Source: Lachnospiraceae bacterium UBA5895
GTDB lineage: Bacteria; Bacillota; Clostridia; Lachnospirales; Lachnospiraceae
Assembly (NCBI GenBank): GCA_002431915.1
Contig: DJEP01000120.1
Span: forward strand, 1 to 19,446
DNA: 19,446 nucleotides
Reading direction: 5' to 3'
Shown: piece after piece, positions 6,993 through 13,877 of the stretch
Numbering within the stretch: the stretch's first letter is position 1
How the letters are laid out: the number at the start of each line of letters is the position of its first letter
Translations under genes and position numbers: made by a program
Notes under the pieces: model-generated
Told to the model about the DNA's origin: nothing
Databases searched by the model: none
What the model saw: the letters and a program-made list of their open reading frames with translations, nothing else

Positions 6993-8216
6993 TTATTTAT
7001 CGTCTGCTGCAGCAACGCCGGGAAGCTCTTTGCCTTCCAGGAACTCCAGGGAAGCACCGCCACCGGTAGAAATATGGGTCATCTTGTCAGCGAAACCAAG
7101 CTGGTTAACAGCTGCTGCGGAATCACCGCCACCGATAATGGTAGTTGCATCTGTCTCAGCCAGAGCCTTTGCTACTGCGATAGTACCTGCTGCCAGGGTA
7201 GGATTCTCGAATACACCCATAGGTCCGTTCCATACAACAGTTTTAGCAGTCTTAACAGCCTCAGCATACAGAGCTGCGGTCTTAGGTCCGATATCGCATC
7301 CCTCTCTGTCTGCAGGCATGTTGGTAACATCATAAACCTGAACTTCTACAGGAGCATCGATAGGGTTAGGGAAATCGGCGATGGTTACAGAGTCAACAGG
7401 AAGCAGTAACTTCTTGCCAAGCTTCTCAGCCTTAGCCATCATTTCCTTACAATAGTCGATCTTGGTATCATCTACCAGAGACTTACCGATCTCATATCCC
7501 TTCGCCTTTAAGAAGGTGTATGCCATACCACCACCGATGATCAGGGTATCGCACTTCTCCAGCAGGTTAGAGATAACGTTCAGCTTATCAGCAACCTTAG
7601 CACCACCCAGGATTGCTACGAAAGGTCTTACGGGATCTTCCACAGCTTTACCTAAGAAGTTGATTTCCTTCTCCATCAGGTAACCTACTACGTTCTGACC
7701 ACCCTTAGCGGTGATGAATTTGGTAACACCTGCTACGGAAGCATGTGCTCTGTGAGAAGAACCGAATGCATCACATACATAAATATCAGCCAGATCAGCC
7801 AGTTCTTTGCTGAATTTTTCACCGTTCTTGGTCTCTTCTTCACCACGGAAACGCGTATTCTGTAACAGAACCACATCGCCTTCCTTCATGTTCTCAACAG
7901 CCTTGGTAGCTGCTTCACCGGTTACGTTGTAATCTGCTACGAAAGTAACCTCTTTGCCCAGCTTCTCGGACAGTCTCTTGGCAACGGGTGCCAGAGATTC
8001 ACCTTCATTGGGGCCATTCTTTACCTTGCCCAGATGAGAGCACAGGATAACCTTGCCGCCATCGTTGATCAGCTTTTTGATTGTGGGCAGAGCAGCAACG
8101 ATACGGGTATCGTCAGTGATTTCACCGTTCTTCAGGGGAACGTTAAAGTCGCATCTTACCAGGACTCTCTTTCCCTTTGCGTTAATGTCATCTATAGATT
8201 TCTTATTTAATCCCAT
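6993..8216 (-). CDS. pgk: Phosphoglycerate kinase
   Basis: A 407-residue enzyme transferring phosphate from 1,3-bisphosphoglycerate to ADP in cytoplasmic glycolysis. Family signatures are clear: VLVRCDFNVPL near the N-terminus, LLQNTRF and GEEE, YVCDAFGSSHRAHAS, PFVAILGGAKV, VVWNGPMGVFE and the nucleotide-loop IIGGGDSAAAV with HISTGGGASLEFLEG. The ATG at 8216 is chosen because GGAGG lies at 8225-8229. A TTG five codons further upstream would overlap that ribosome site and add MEVNT, so it is rejected. The protein ends GVAAADDK; an in-frame repeat of this tail follows the stop. It is the second gene of the cluster, downstream of a terminator-like hairpin after gap. Confidence 0.97.
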   Translation of the reverse strand: MGLNKKSIDDINAKGKRVLVRCDFNVPLKNGEITDDTRIVAALPTIKKLINDGGKVILCSHLGKVKNGPNEGESLAPVAKRLSEKLGKEVTFVADYNVTGEAATKAVENMKEGDVVLLQNTRFRGEEETKNGEKFSKELADLADIYVCDAFGSSHRAHASVAGVTKFITAKGGQNVVGYLMEKEINFLGKAVEDPVRPFVAILGGAKVADKLNVISNLLEKCDTLIIGGGMAYTFLKAKGYEIGKSLVDDTKIDYCKEMMAKAEKLGKKLLLPVDSVTIADFPNPIDAPVEVQVYDVTNMPADREGCDIGPKTAALYAEAVKTAKTVVWNGPMGVFENPTLAAGTIAVAKALAETDATTIIGGGDSAAAVNQLGFADKMTHISTGGGASLEFLEGKELPGVAAADDK

Positions 8217-8243
8217 GGTATTAACCTCCAAATATTTTTAGTA

Positions 8244-8279
8244 TCTAAAAAGGGTCCGGTCCTTGTAAGACCGGACCCT
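8244..8279 (-). terminator. Terminator-like hairpin between gap and pgk
   Basis: Arms AGGGTCCGGTC (8251-8261) and GACCGGACCCT (8269-8279) form a perfect 11-base-pair GC-rich stem with a 7-base loop. On the minus strand it runs into TTTTTAGATAC. The U-run is short, so partial readthrough into pgk is expected. That would yield abundant gap-only transcripts and fewer gap-pgk-tpiA transcripts. Confidence 0.7.
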
Positions 8280-8311
8280 GATAGGTCTTTACGCGTTAAC
8301 GCAAGCTGAAC

Positions 8312-9325
8312 TTATGCTAACTCGCTGAAGTACTTAATGGTACGAACCATCTGAGAGGTGTAGCTGTTCTCGTTATCATACCAGGATACAACCTGTACCT
8401 GAGTATTGCCATCTTCCATAGGAGCAACCATGGTCTGAGTTGCATCGAAGATGGAACCGTAGGTGCTGCCTACGATATCGGAAGATACGATCTCATCGGT
8501 GTTGTAACCGAAGGACTCGGTAGAAGCAGCCTTCATTGCTGCGTTGATCTCTTCCTTGGTTACAGCGCCCTTAACTACTGCTACCAGAATGGTGGTAGAA
8601 CCGGTAGGGGTCGGAACACGCTGAGCGGAACCGATCAGCTTGCCGTTCAGTTCGGGAATTACCAAACCGATTGCCTTAGCAGCACCGGTAGAGTTGGGAA
8701 CGATGTTGCAAGCGCCTGCACGGCTTCTTCTCAGATCGCCCTTTCTCTGAGGTCCGTCAAGGATCATCTGGTCACCGGTATAAGCGTGAACAGTGGTCAT
8801 GATACCGCTCATGATAGGTCTGCAGTCGTTCAGAGCCTTAGCCATAGGTGCTAAGCAGTTGGTGGTGCAGGAAGCTGCGGAGATAACGGTATCTTCGGGC
8901 TTCAGGGTCTTGTGGTTAACATTGTATACGATGGTAGGAAGGTCGTTACCTGCAGGAGCAGAAATAACAACTTTACGAGCACCGGCAGTGATATGTGCGG
9001 AAGCCTTCTCCTTAGAGGTGTAGAATCCGGTACACTCCAGAACTACATCAACCTTTAATTCACCCCAAGGAAGCTTGCTTGCGTCAGCCTCTTTGTAGAT
9101 GGTGATGGTCTTGCCGTTAACAGTGATGCTGTCCTCGCCAGCCTCAACGGTGCTTGCATACTTGTAAACACCCTGAGAAGAATCATACTTCAACAGATGT
9201 GCCAGCATCTTAGGGCTGGTTAAATCGTTGATTGCTACTACTTCATATCCTTCTGCATCGAACATCTGTCTGAATGCAAGACGACCGATACGGCCGAAAC
9301 CATTAATTGCTACTCTTACTGCCAT
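8312..9325 (-). CDS. gap: Glyceraldehyde-3-phosphate dehydrogenase (NAD-type, phosphorylating)
   Basis: A 337-residue enzyme oxidising glyceraldehyde 3-phosphate to 1,3-bisphosphoglycerate in the cytoplasm. The Rossmann start AINGFGRIGRLAFRQ and AINDLTSPKMLAHLLKYDSS (an Asp after the second strand, as in NAD-dependent forms) are present. The catalytic cysteine is C153 in SAASCTTNCLAP and the catalytic histidine H180 in TTVHAYTGDQ. The C-terminal SWYDNENSYTSQMVRT is typical. AGGAGGA stands upstream of the ATG. It leads the gap-pgk-tpiA cluster from its own promoter; no CggR-type regulator gene is adjacent. Confidence 0.98.
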   Translation of the reverse strand: MAVRVAINGFGRIGRLAFRQMFDAEGYEVVAINDLTSPKMLAHLLKYDSSQGVYKYASTVEAGEDSITVNGKTITIYKEADASKLPWGELKVDVVLECTGFYTSKEKASAHITAGARKVVISAPAGNDLPTIVYNVNHKTLKPEDTVISAASCTTNCLAPMAKALNDCRPIMSGIMTTVHAYTGDQMILDGPQRKGDLRRSRAGACNIVPNSTGAAKAIGLVIPELNGKLIGSAQRVPTPTGSTTILVAVVKGAVTKEEINAAMKAASTESFGYNTDEIVSSDIVGSTYGSIFDATQTMVAPMEDGNTQVQVVSWYDNENSYTSQMVRTIKYFSELA

Positions 9326-9407
9326 TTTAGTTTCCTCCTAAAATTTTAATTTTATATCTTTTGGCTTTCCGTTATTCACAGATTGTCAAAATTTTATCAG
9401 CAAAAAC

Positions 9408-9436
9408 ATTTTACCTAATTCCGGATTATAATTCAA
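9408..9436 (-). promoter_or_regulatory. Candidate promoter of gap
   Basis: TTGAAT (9431-9436) and TAAAAT (9408-9413) are spaced by 17 bases on the minus strand, giving a 5' leader of roughly 75 bases. The surrounding DNA is very AT-rich. A TTGACA also occurs further downstream, but nothing like a -10 stands at the right distance from it. Confidence 0.5.
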
Positions 9437-9516
9437 GATGTAAATGAAAAATATTTGTGATTTTGTAGTAAATTTTACAGTTTGTTTAGAAATGCTATGG
9501 TTTTTCCCTTCATTTT

Positions 9517-9525
9517 TGCTATAAT
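9517..9525 (+). promoter_or_regulatory. Extended -10 promoter of the PHP phosphatase gene
   Basis: TGCTATAAT is a perfect extended -10 element. The region 16-18 bases upstream has only a poor -35, as is usual for extended -10 promoters. Transcription from about 9532 would give a leader of about 120 bases before the start codon. It is divergent from the gap promoter, with about 80 bases between the two elements. Confidence 0.55.
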
Positions 9526-9535
9526 AGGTTCACCC

Positions 9536-9624
9536 GCAGGAACGCCTGCCGGACTGTCAGCCGTCATTTTCCGGTTTCTGCGCACAGAAAATGATTTCAA
9601 AAGTTTGTAAAACGATGAAATCGT
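9536..9624 (+). promoter_or_regulatory. Structured 5' leader of the PHP phosphatase gene
   Basis: Three inverted repeats follow one another: GCAGG/CCTGC (9536-9549), TCATTTTC/GAAAATGA (9564-9571 and 9587-9594) and ACGAT/ATCGT (9612-9624). There is no T-box consensus and no known riboswitch that I can recognise, and no T-run that would make a leader terminator. The rest of the gap between gap and this gene (9326-9654) holds the two promoters and nothing else visible. Confidence 0.35.
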
Positions 9625-9654
9625 ATTTATTAATAACCAGAAAGGATGAAAAAT

Positions 9655-10476
9655 ATGTCTATCAAAGCAGATTGTCATCTTCACTCTTCTTTTTCGGGAG
9701 ATTCCCAGGCTCCCATGCCCGAGATGATCGATAAAGGGATCTCCCTGGGGCTTGAGACCATGTGTTTCACCGAACATAACGATTTTGATTATCCCAATAC
9801 GGAGGAAGGTCCCGGCAGCATCTTTTTGCTGAATACGGATTCTTATCTGTATGATGTGCTCCGCTGCCGTGCGAAATATGAAGGAAAAATGCGGATCCTC
9901 TTCGGTGTGGAAATGGGATTGCAGCCCCATCTGGCTGACTGCGATGAAGATTTTACTTCCGCTTATGATTTCGATTTTGTCATCGGCTCCACCCATCTGT
10001 GCCAGGGAATGGATCCCTATTATCCGGAATTTTTTGAGAAATTCTCTTCCGAAGAAGAAGCCCTCAGGGCATATTTTGCGGAGACGCTGGAAAATCTGAA
10101 ATGCCATGACGATTACGATGTCTTAGGGCACTTGGATTATATCGTCCGCGTGGCTCCGAGCAAGGATAAAAATTATTCCTATGACAAATATAAGGATGCC
10201 CTCGATCCGATCTTAGAGCTGCTGGTACAGCAGGGAAAAGGTCTGGAGTTAAACACCGGAAGTTTCCGCTACGGTCTCAGACAGCCTCATCCCTGTACCG
10301 ATGTTCTGCGCCGCTATCATGAACTGGGCGGTGAGATCATCACCGTGGGAACCGACGCCCACAAGATCCAGGATGTAGGCTCCTACCTGGATCTGGCTTC
10401 CGAGATCCTGCAGCTGTGCGGTTTCAAGTATTACACCATCTACGAAAGACGCAGCCCGGAATACCATAAGTTATAA
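9655..10476 (+). CDS. PHP-domain phosphoesterase, histidinol-phosphatase-like
   Basis: A 273-residue PHP-domain protein. Metal ligands of the family are visible: H8 and H10 (DCHLH), D16, H41 (TEHND), E86 (GVEMG), H114 (GSTHL), H159 (GHLDY), and D234 with H236 (GTDAH). This layout fits the HisJ/HisK-type histidinol phosphatase, which removes phosphate from L-histidinol phosphate in histidine biosynthesis. No other his gene is in view, so another small phosphate ester is possible. Two ATGs are available; the one at 9655 is preferred because AAAGGA lies eight bases before it, while the one at 9646 overlaps that site. It is monocistronic on the plus strand, diverges from gap and ends in a strong terminator. 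Confidence 0.85.
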   Translation: MSIKADCHLHSSFSGDSQAPMPEMIDKGISLGLETMCFTEHNDFDYPNTEEGPGSIFLLNTDSYLYDVLRCRAKYEGKMRILFGVEMGLQPHLADCDEDFTSAYDFDFVIGSTHLCQGMDPYYPEFFEKFSSEEEALRAYFAETLENLKCHDDYDVLGHLDYIVRVAPSKDKNYSYDKYKDALDPILELLVQQGKGLELNTGSFRYGLRQPHPCTDVLRRYHELGGEIITVGTDAHKIQDVGSYLDLASEILQLCGFKYYTIYERRSPEYHKL

Positions 10477-10482
10477 AAAAGA

Positions 10483-10534
10483 TGCCCACGAATCCCTCAG
10501 TCACTTCCATTCGTGGGCACCTTTTATTTTTTTA
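10483..10534. terminator. Bidirectional terminator between the PHP gene and the DUF3783 gene
   Basis: Arms TGCCCACGAAT (10483-10493) and ATTCGTGGGCA (10509-10519) give a perfect 11-base-pair stem with a 15-base loop. A T-run follows on the plus strand (10522-10534). On the minus strand the stem is followed by TCTTTTTTATAA, so it can end both convergent units. The plus-strand T-tract overlaps the last codons of the DUF3783 gene. Confidence 0.9.
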
Positions 10535-10892
10535 ATTGAATATGTTCCTTCATCAGCTCGCAAAAAAGTGCATCCGCTGTCCAGGAGACATTATGCGGCG
10601 TAATGATCGCCTTCAGTGCAACAGGCGGCAATCCTGTCGCCTTATATTCCGCCAGAAAAATATCCATCTGTTCGGGAAGCATTCCGGAAAACACCAGCAT
10701 TTCCGTTACGAAATCCGGTCCCATGTAGGTTTTTCCATCCTTGTGAAAGCCACTGATTCCCGCTAATGTCCCGATCTTCTGTCCATAGTCCCTGCGGCTC
10801 ACCACCGTCACATCCACACCGATTTTCTCTGCTGCCAAACGTACTGCCCGGTCTTTTTGTGTATTCACACCAAATAATAATATTTTTGCCAT
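10524..10892 (-). CDS. DUF3783-family protein
   Basis: A 122-residue soluble protein. MAKILLFGVNTQKDRAVRL opens like a Rossmann strand-loop-helix. The C-terminal half (FVTEMLVFSGMLPEQMDIFL, LPPVALKAIITPHNVSWT, LMKEHIQL) matches the DUF3783 pattern as I know it. The function is unknown. Its ATG overlaps the stop of the DUF523 gene by one base (TAATG), so translation is probably coupled. The stop codon lies at the T-tract of the shared terminator, so this is the last gene of the transcript. Confidence 0.85.
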   Translation of the reverse strand: MAKILLFGVNTQKDRAVRLAAEKIGVDVTVVSRRDYGQKIGTLAGISGFHKDGKTYMGPDFVTEMLVFSGMLPEQMDIFLAEYKATGLPPVALKAIITPHNVSWTADALFCELMKEHIQLKK

Positions 10893-11308
10893 TATATTTC
10901 CTCACAGTCCATCACGCGAAATCCATTCTCCCGAAGCAATCCGGCGAATACGCCCTGTCCGGGGATGAGGCGACCGGTGAAAGTGCCGTCGTAGATCTGC
11001 CGCGCGCCGCAGCTGGGGCTCCTGGATTGCAAAATTGCCAGATCGATGCCGTTCTCTCCGGCGATCCGCAGCGCTTCCTCTGCGCCTTTCCGAAACTGTC
11101 TGTCCACACTTATGCCCTTGCAGTTTGTGACCATGCCCTCAACGATCTCCACCGGATCTCTCGGGATCGGAAGTCCTCCCAGCACCTCGGGACATACCGG
11201 GATCACCTCATGTCCCGCCACATAAGCTGCTACGCGCTCACTGTAATTATTCTTCCCGTTATATTTGCAGTTTTCACCTAGCAGACAGGCACTGACCAGT
11301 ATTTTCAT
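10892..11308 (-). CDS. DUF523 protein (TudS-like, probable Fe-S protein)
   Basis: A 138-residue DUF523 protein. The three family cysteines are present: C8 in VSACLLGENCKYNG, C39 in IPVCPEVLGGLPIPRDP and C100 in SRSPSCGA. In TudS, a characterised member of the family, such cysteines hold a [4Fe-4S] cluster used to desulfurate 2-thiouracil; the same chemistry here is inference. The ATG at 11308 is chosen because KILVSACLLG is the normal family start and AAGGAG stands seven bases upstream. An in-frame start 20 codons earlier gives an unlikely extension. It lies between cls (85 bases upstream) and the DUF3783 gene (one-base overlap). Confidence 0.9.
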   Translation of the reverse strand: MKILVSACLLGENCKYNGKNNYSERVAAYVAGHEVIPVCPEVLGGLPIPRDPVEIVEGMVTNCKGISVDRQFRKGAEEALRIAGENGIDLAILQSRSPSCGARQIYDGTFTGRLIPGQGVFAGLLRENGFRVMDCEEI

Positions 11309-11393
11309 GTCTCCGCTCCTTCTCCCGCACCTCCGAAAAATGTCCCGGTTCTGGATAGCTGCATTCATTTTACATGGACTCAGCAGACATCCG

Positions 11394-12974
11394 TTACAGC
11401 AGTGGTGCGATCAGCCGCATAATACACTGCCAGCCTCTCACCGCCATATTTTTTCTGCCGTCGCGGTATTTGTCCGTGACTTCCTCACTATCGTGCAGCA
11501 ATGTCTCAAAATCCGCCTCAATATCACGGATGGCCTCGCAGCCGTGCATCCAGACACCGTTTTCAAAATGGTGATACAGGCTTCGGTAATCCATATTGAT
11601 GGTACCGACCGTTGCGGTATCGTCATCACACAGCATCTGTTTTGCGTGTAAAAATCCCGGTGTATATTCATAAATCCGTACACCCTGACGCACCAGTCCG
11701 GAATAGTAGGATCTGGTCACACCGTAGATGATTTTTTTATCCGGAATACCGGGGGTAAATACGCGCACATCCACACCCCGTTTGGCTGCCAGTCCCAGCT
11801 CTCTCGTCATCTCATCACTGATGATCAGGTAGGGCGTTGACACATAGAGACGTTTCTTTGCCGTCTTAATCAGATTCAGATAGACATTCTCTCCCACCGG
11901 TTCCCCATCCAACGGAGAATCCGCATAAGGCTGAACATATCCGGATACATTCTGTGCATTTTCATCTTTTGTGCCTTCCTGTGACGCTTTCAGATACTTT
12001 TCATAATCTGTATCTGTCTGCCCCATAACGTTCCACATTTCCAAAAACATCATGGTAAAGCTCTGCACGGCTCTGCCGGTCAGCTTCACACCGGTATCTT
12101 TCCAGTAGCCGTAGGGATGGGTAATGTTAAAATACTCATCTGCCAGGTTATATCCGCCGGTAAATCCCACTTTTCCGTCGATAACCATGATCTTACGATG
12201 ATCACGGTTATTCATAAATATATTTAAAAACGGTACCACATAGTTGAATACCCGGCACTGTGCACCGATGGCATTCATGCGGTCAATAAAGCTTTTATCC
12301 AAAAAGCCGATGCATCCCACATCATCGTACAGAATACGGACTTCCACGCCTTCGGCGGCTTTTCTCGCCAGTACATCCTTAAGCCGTGCAAAAGCCTCTG
12401 CCTCCTCTATGGCATGATATTCCAGAAAAATAAATTGCTTTGCCCTCTCCAGTTCCCGCAGCTGTTCCTCATATCCCAAATATGCCTCCGGATAAAATTT
12501 TACATTCGTTCCGTCATATACCGGATAATTGCCATACTTCCAGATATAATGGCACTGGTTGGCGGACATGGGGTCTTCCTCTTCCAAATGCTGTACCACG
12601 GTTTCATCCTTGGGATTTAAAGGGAACAATTGAGCATCCACATCTTCAAATTTCCGGATGATTTTATGCATGGCCTCTTTATGTCCGAATAATCCGTAGA
12701 TACACAAGCCAAATACAGGGAACGCCAATATTACAATAATCCAGGGCATCTTGAAGGCGGCATTGGTATGTTTTCCGTAAATTCTGAGCGCCACCACCAA
12801 AGCCAGAAGGCTGGTGAATAATGAAATTAACGAAGAATACCGGTTCAGCCAAATCATCAGAATCAGAATCCACAGAATCTGCAAAACTACCGCAATTGCA
12901 GCAAACGCTATTCTTCCTATGCTGTTTTTGACATTTCCCTTTACTTCCGAACGCATCTGTTTTTTCTCACCCAT
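11394..12974 (-). CDS. cls: Cardiolipin synthase (phospholipase D type)
   Basis: A 526-residue membrane enzyme joining phosphatidylglycerol molecules into cardiolipin. Three hydrophobic helices (about 19-42, 48-66 and 76-96) anchor it, one more than many bacterial Cls proteins. Two HKD motifs are complete: H259-x-K261-x4-D266 (HRKIMVID) followed by GGYNLADEYF, and H443-x-K445-x4-D450 (HAKQMLCD) followed by TVGTINMDYRS. The C-terminus ends hydrophobic (IMRLIAPLL). GAGGAGAT stands just before the ATG. It probably heads a transcript continuing into the DUF523 and DUF3783 genes, and a good promoter match lies about 100 bases upstream. Confidence 0.95.
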   Translation of the reverse strand: MGEKKQMRSEVKGNVKNSIGRIAFAAIAVVLQILWILILMIWLNRYSSLISLFTSLLALVVALRIYGKHTNAAFKMPWIIVILAFPVFGLCIYGLFGHKEAMHKIIRKFEDVDAQLFPLNPKDETVVQHLEEEDPMSANQCHYIWKYGNYPVYDGTNVKFYPEAYLGYEEQLRELERAKQFIFLEYHAIEEAEAFARLKDVLARKAAEGVEVRILYDDVGCIGFLDKSFIDRMNAIGAQCRVFNYVVPFLNIFMNNRDHRKIMVIDGKVGFTGGYNLADEYFNITHPYGYWKDTGVKLTGRAVQSFTMMFLEMWNVMGQTDTDYEKYLKASQEGTKDENAQNVSGYVQPYADSPLDGEPVGENVYLNLIKTAKKRLYVSTPYLIISDEMTRELGLAAKRGVDVRVFTPGIPDKKIIYGVTRSYYSGLVRQGVRIYEYTPGFLHAKQMLCDDDTATVGTINMDYRSLYHHFENGVWMHGCEAIRDIEADFETLLHDSEEVTDKYRDGRKNMAVRGWQCIMRLIAPLL

Positions 12975-13048
12975 AGATCTCCTCTTTCGTCCTTCCTGCG
13001 TATGTCCGTCTGCTCCTCACACAGAACGCCGCCCTTGCCTGTGACCGG

Positions 13049-13153
13049 TCAGGTCTGCGTTCTATGGATGAGCTTATTGTATTCATCGTACAACATTTTT
13101 TCAAAAGTCTCAAGTATTCCAACGACTGCCGCCTGTTTTTGGTCTGCTCCACC
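13049..13153 (-). other. Coding-like in-frame stretch after the stop of the 177-residue gene
   Basis: Continuing in the same frame past the TAA gives 34 sense codons and a TGA. The peptide includes VVGILETFEKMLYDEY and NKLIHRTQT, which looks like genuine amphipathic helical protein rather than random sequence. No start codon lies near its beginning; the first in-frame ATG is in the middle (EKM). It may be the former C-terminus of the upstream protein cut off by a nonsense change. It may also be chance, since a good cls promoter match lies in the same stretch. Confidence 0.4.
13076..13104 (-). promoter_or_regulatory. Candidate promoter of cls
   Basis: TTGAAA (13099-13104) and TACAAT (13076-13081) are 17 bases apart on the minus strand, each one mismatch from sigma-A consensus. 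The expected leader is about 95 bases. It contains a 10-base palindrome, TGACCGGTCA (13042-13051), flanked by AGAACGC/GCGTTCT arms (13023-13029 and 13057-13063). The promoter lies inside a stretch that also reads as a possible C-terminal extension of the preceding gene. Confidence 0.5.
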
Positions 13154-13687
13154 TTACCCGTGGTCACACAATACCACGATTGTACTCGGCGTCGTCTGTG
13201 CCGGAATACTCCGAGTGGAAGAAGCGTAGCTGACTACCAGGTTATGATTGGCGGGGCTCGCCTGAAAATACTGGTTGTTCACAGTCCGGACATCCACGGT
13301 GCCGTCTAAGTTCAGCTGCAGGGTCTGCTCCTCATTGATCAGGGAATTGTTGTAGTAACTCACATCCACAAAACGGTCGTTACGATCCTCCGCTACCACC
13401 ACTGCCGTATACTGGGGCGGATAGATCAGGGGCATGGGAGCATCATTGCGGTACCAGAAGGTTGCCATCATCCCCACAGACAGTGTAGTGAAATCCACCA
13501 CATACGTATCCGGGTTGATGAAAAAGTTCACCGTGTTGCCATCTGTATCCTCGATGGTGGCAAATAAAAGGCATCCGTCGGCTCTGCGGCCGCCCTGTCC
13601 TGCCGGTACCAGGTCCACAATCGTTCCCTTCATGGAGCCGAAGCTGCTCCTTCTCATTGGTCTCTGAAACGAAAAACGATAATCCAT
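13154..13687 (-). CDS. Uncharacterised 177-residue protein
   Basis: I do not recognise the family. The protein is soluble, without signal peptide or membrane helix, and rich in beta-strand-like segments: GTIVDLVPAG, GCLLFATIEDTDGNTVNFFI, VGMMATFWYR, YTAVVVAEDRNDRFVDVSYYN and TLQLNLDGTVDVRTVNNQ. The pattern suggests one or two small beta-barrels of OB-fold or similar type; that is inference from strand spacing only. The ATG at 13687 is chosen for AGGAGAG four bases upstream. The 15-codon extension to 13732 has no ribosome site and overlaps the candidate -10. It has its own promoter after the mnmA terminator. A coding-like stretch continues in frame beyond its stop. Confidence 0.7.
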   Translation of the reverse strand: MDYRFSFQRPMRRSSFGSMKGTIVDLVPAGQGGRRADGCLLFATIEDTDGNTVNFFINPDTYVVDFTTLSVGMMATFWYRNDAPMPLIYPPQYTAVVVAEDRNDRFVDVSYYNNSLINEEQTLQLNLDGTVDVRTVNNQYFQASPANHNLVVSYASSTRSIPAQTTPSTIVVLCDHG

Positions 13688-13721
13688 AGTCTCTCCTGAT
13701 AAATGCTCATGGCTTTCTCTT

Positions 13722-13751
13722 ATTATATGCACTCCGGTGCCGCTGTTGTCA
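13722..13751 (-). promoter_or_regulatory. Candidate promoter of the 177-residue protein gene
   Basis: A perfect TATAAT (13722-13727) stands 18 bases after TGACAA (13746-13751) on the minus strand, about 35 bases before the start codon. The -35 is a weak match. The site lies just beyond the mnmA terminator, consistent with an independent unit. Confidence 0.45.
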
Positions 13752-13761
13752 TGCGCCGTGA

Positions 13762-13799
13762 TAAAAATGCAGGACCACTATTGTAAAAATAGTGATCCC
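13762..13799 (-). terminator. Intrinsic terminator after mnmA
   Basis: Arms 13771-13782 and 13788-13799 pair over 12 positions (CACTATT/AATAGTG core, two wobble pairs on the minus strand) around a 5-base loop. On the minus strand GCATTTTTAT follows. It is placed about 80 bases after the mnmA stop and ends the sulfur-relay operon. Confidence 0.8.
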
Positions 13800-13877
13800 G
13801 GTCTTTTCGACTATTCAATGCTCTGGATTCGCAGGACGCAGAAACCGTCCCGTAGCGTTTCCTGACAGAATAACGCT

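Noticed and set aside
9526..9654. T-box or histidine-responsive leader for the PHP gene
   Set aside because: No T-box consensus, no antiterminator/terminator pair and no leader peptide with histidine codons.
9475..10107. 210-residue minus-strand open frame
   Set aside because: It is antisense to the PHP phosphatase gene and crosses its leader and promoter; it has no family motif.
12967..13167. 66-residue minus-strand open frame before cls
   Set aside because: Highly basic with no domain, and it runs through the cls ribosome site. The other frame of the same DNA is more protein-like.
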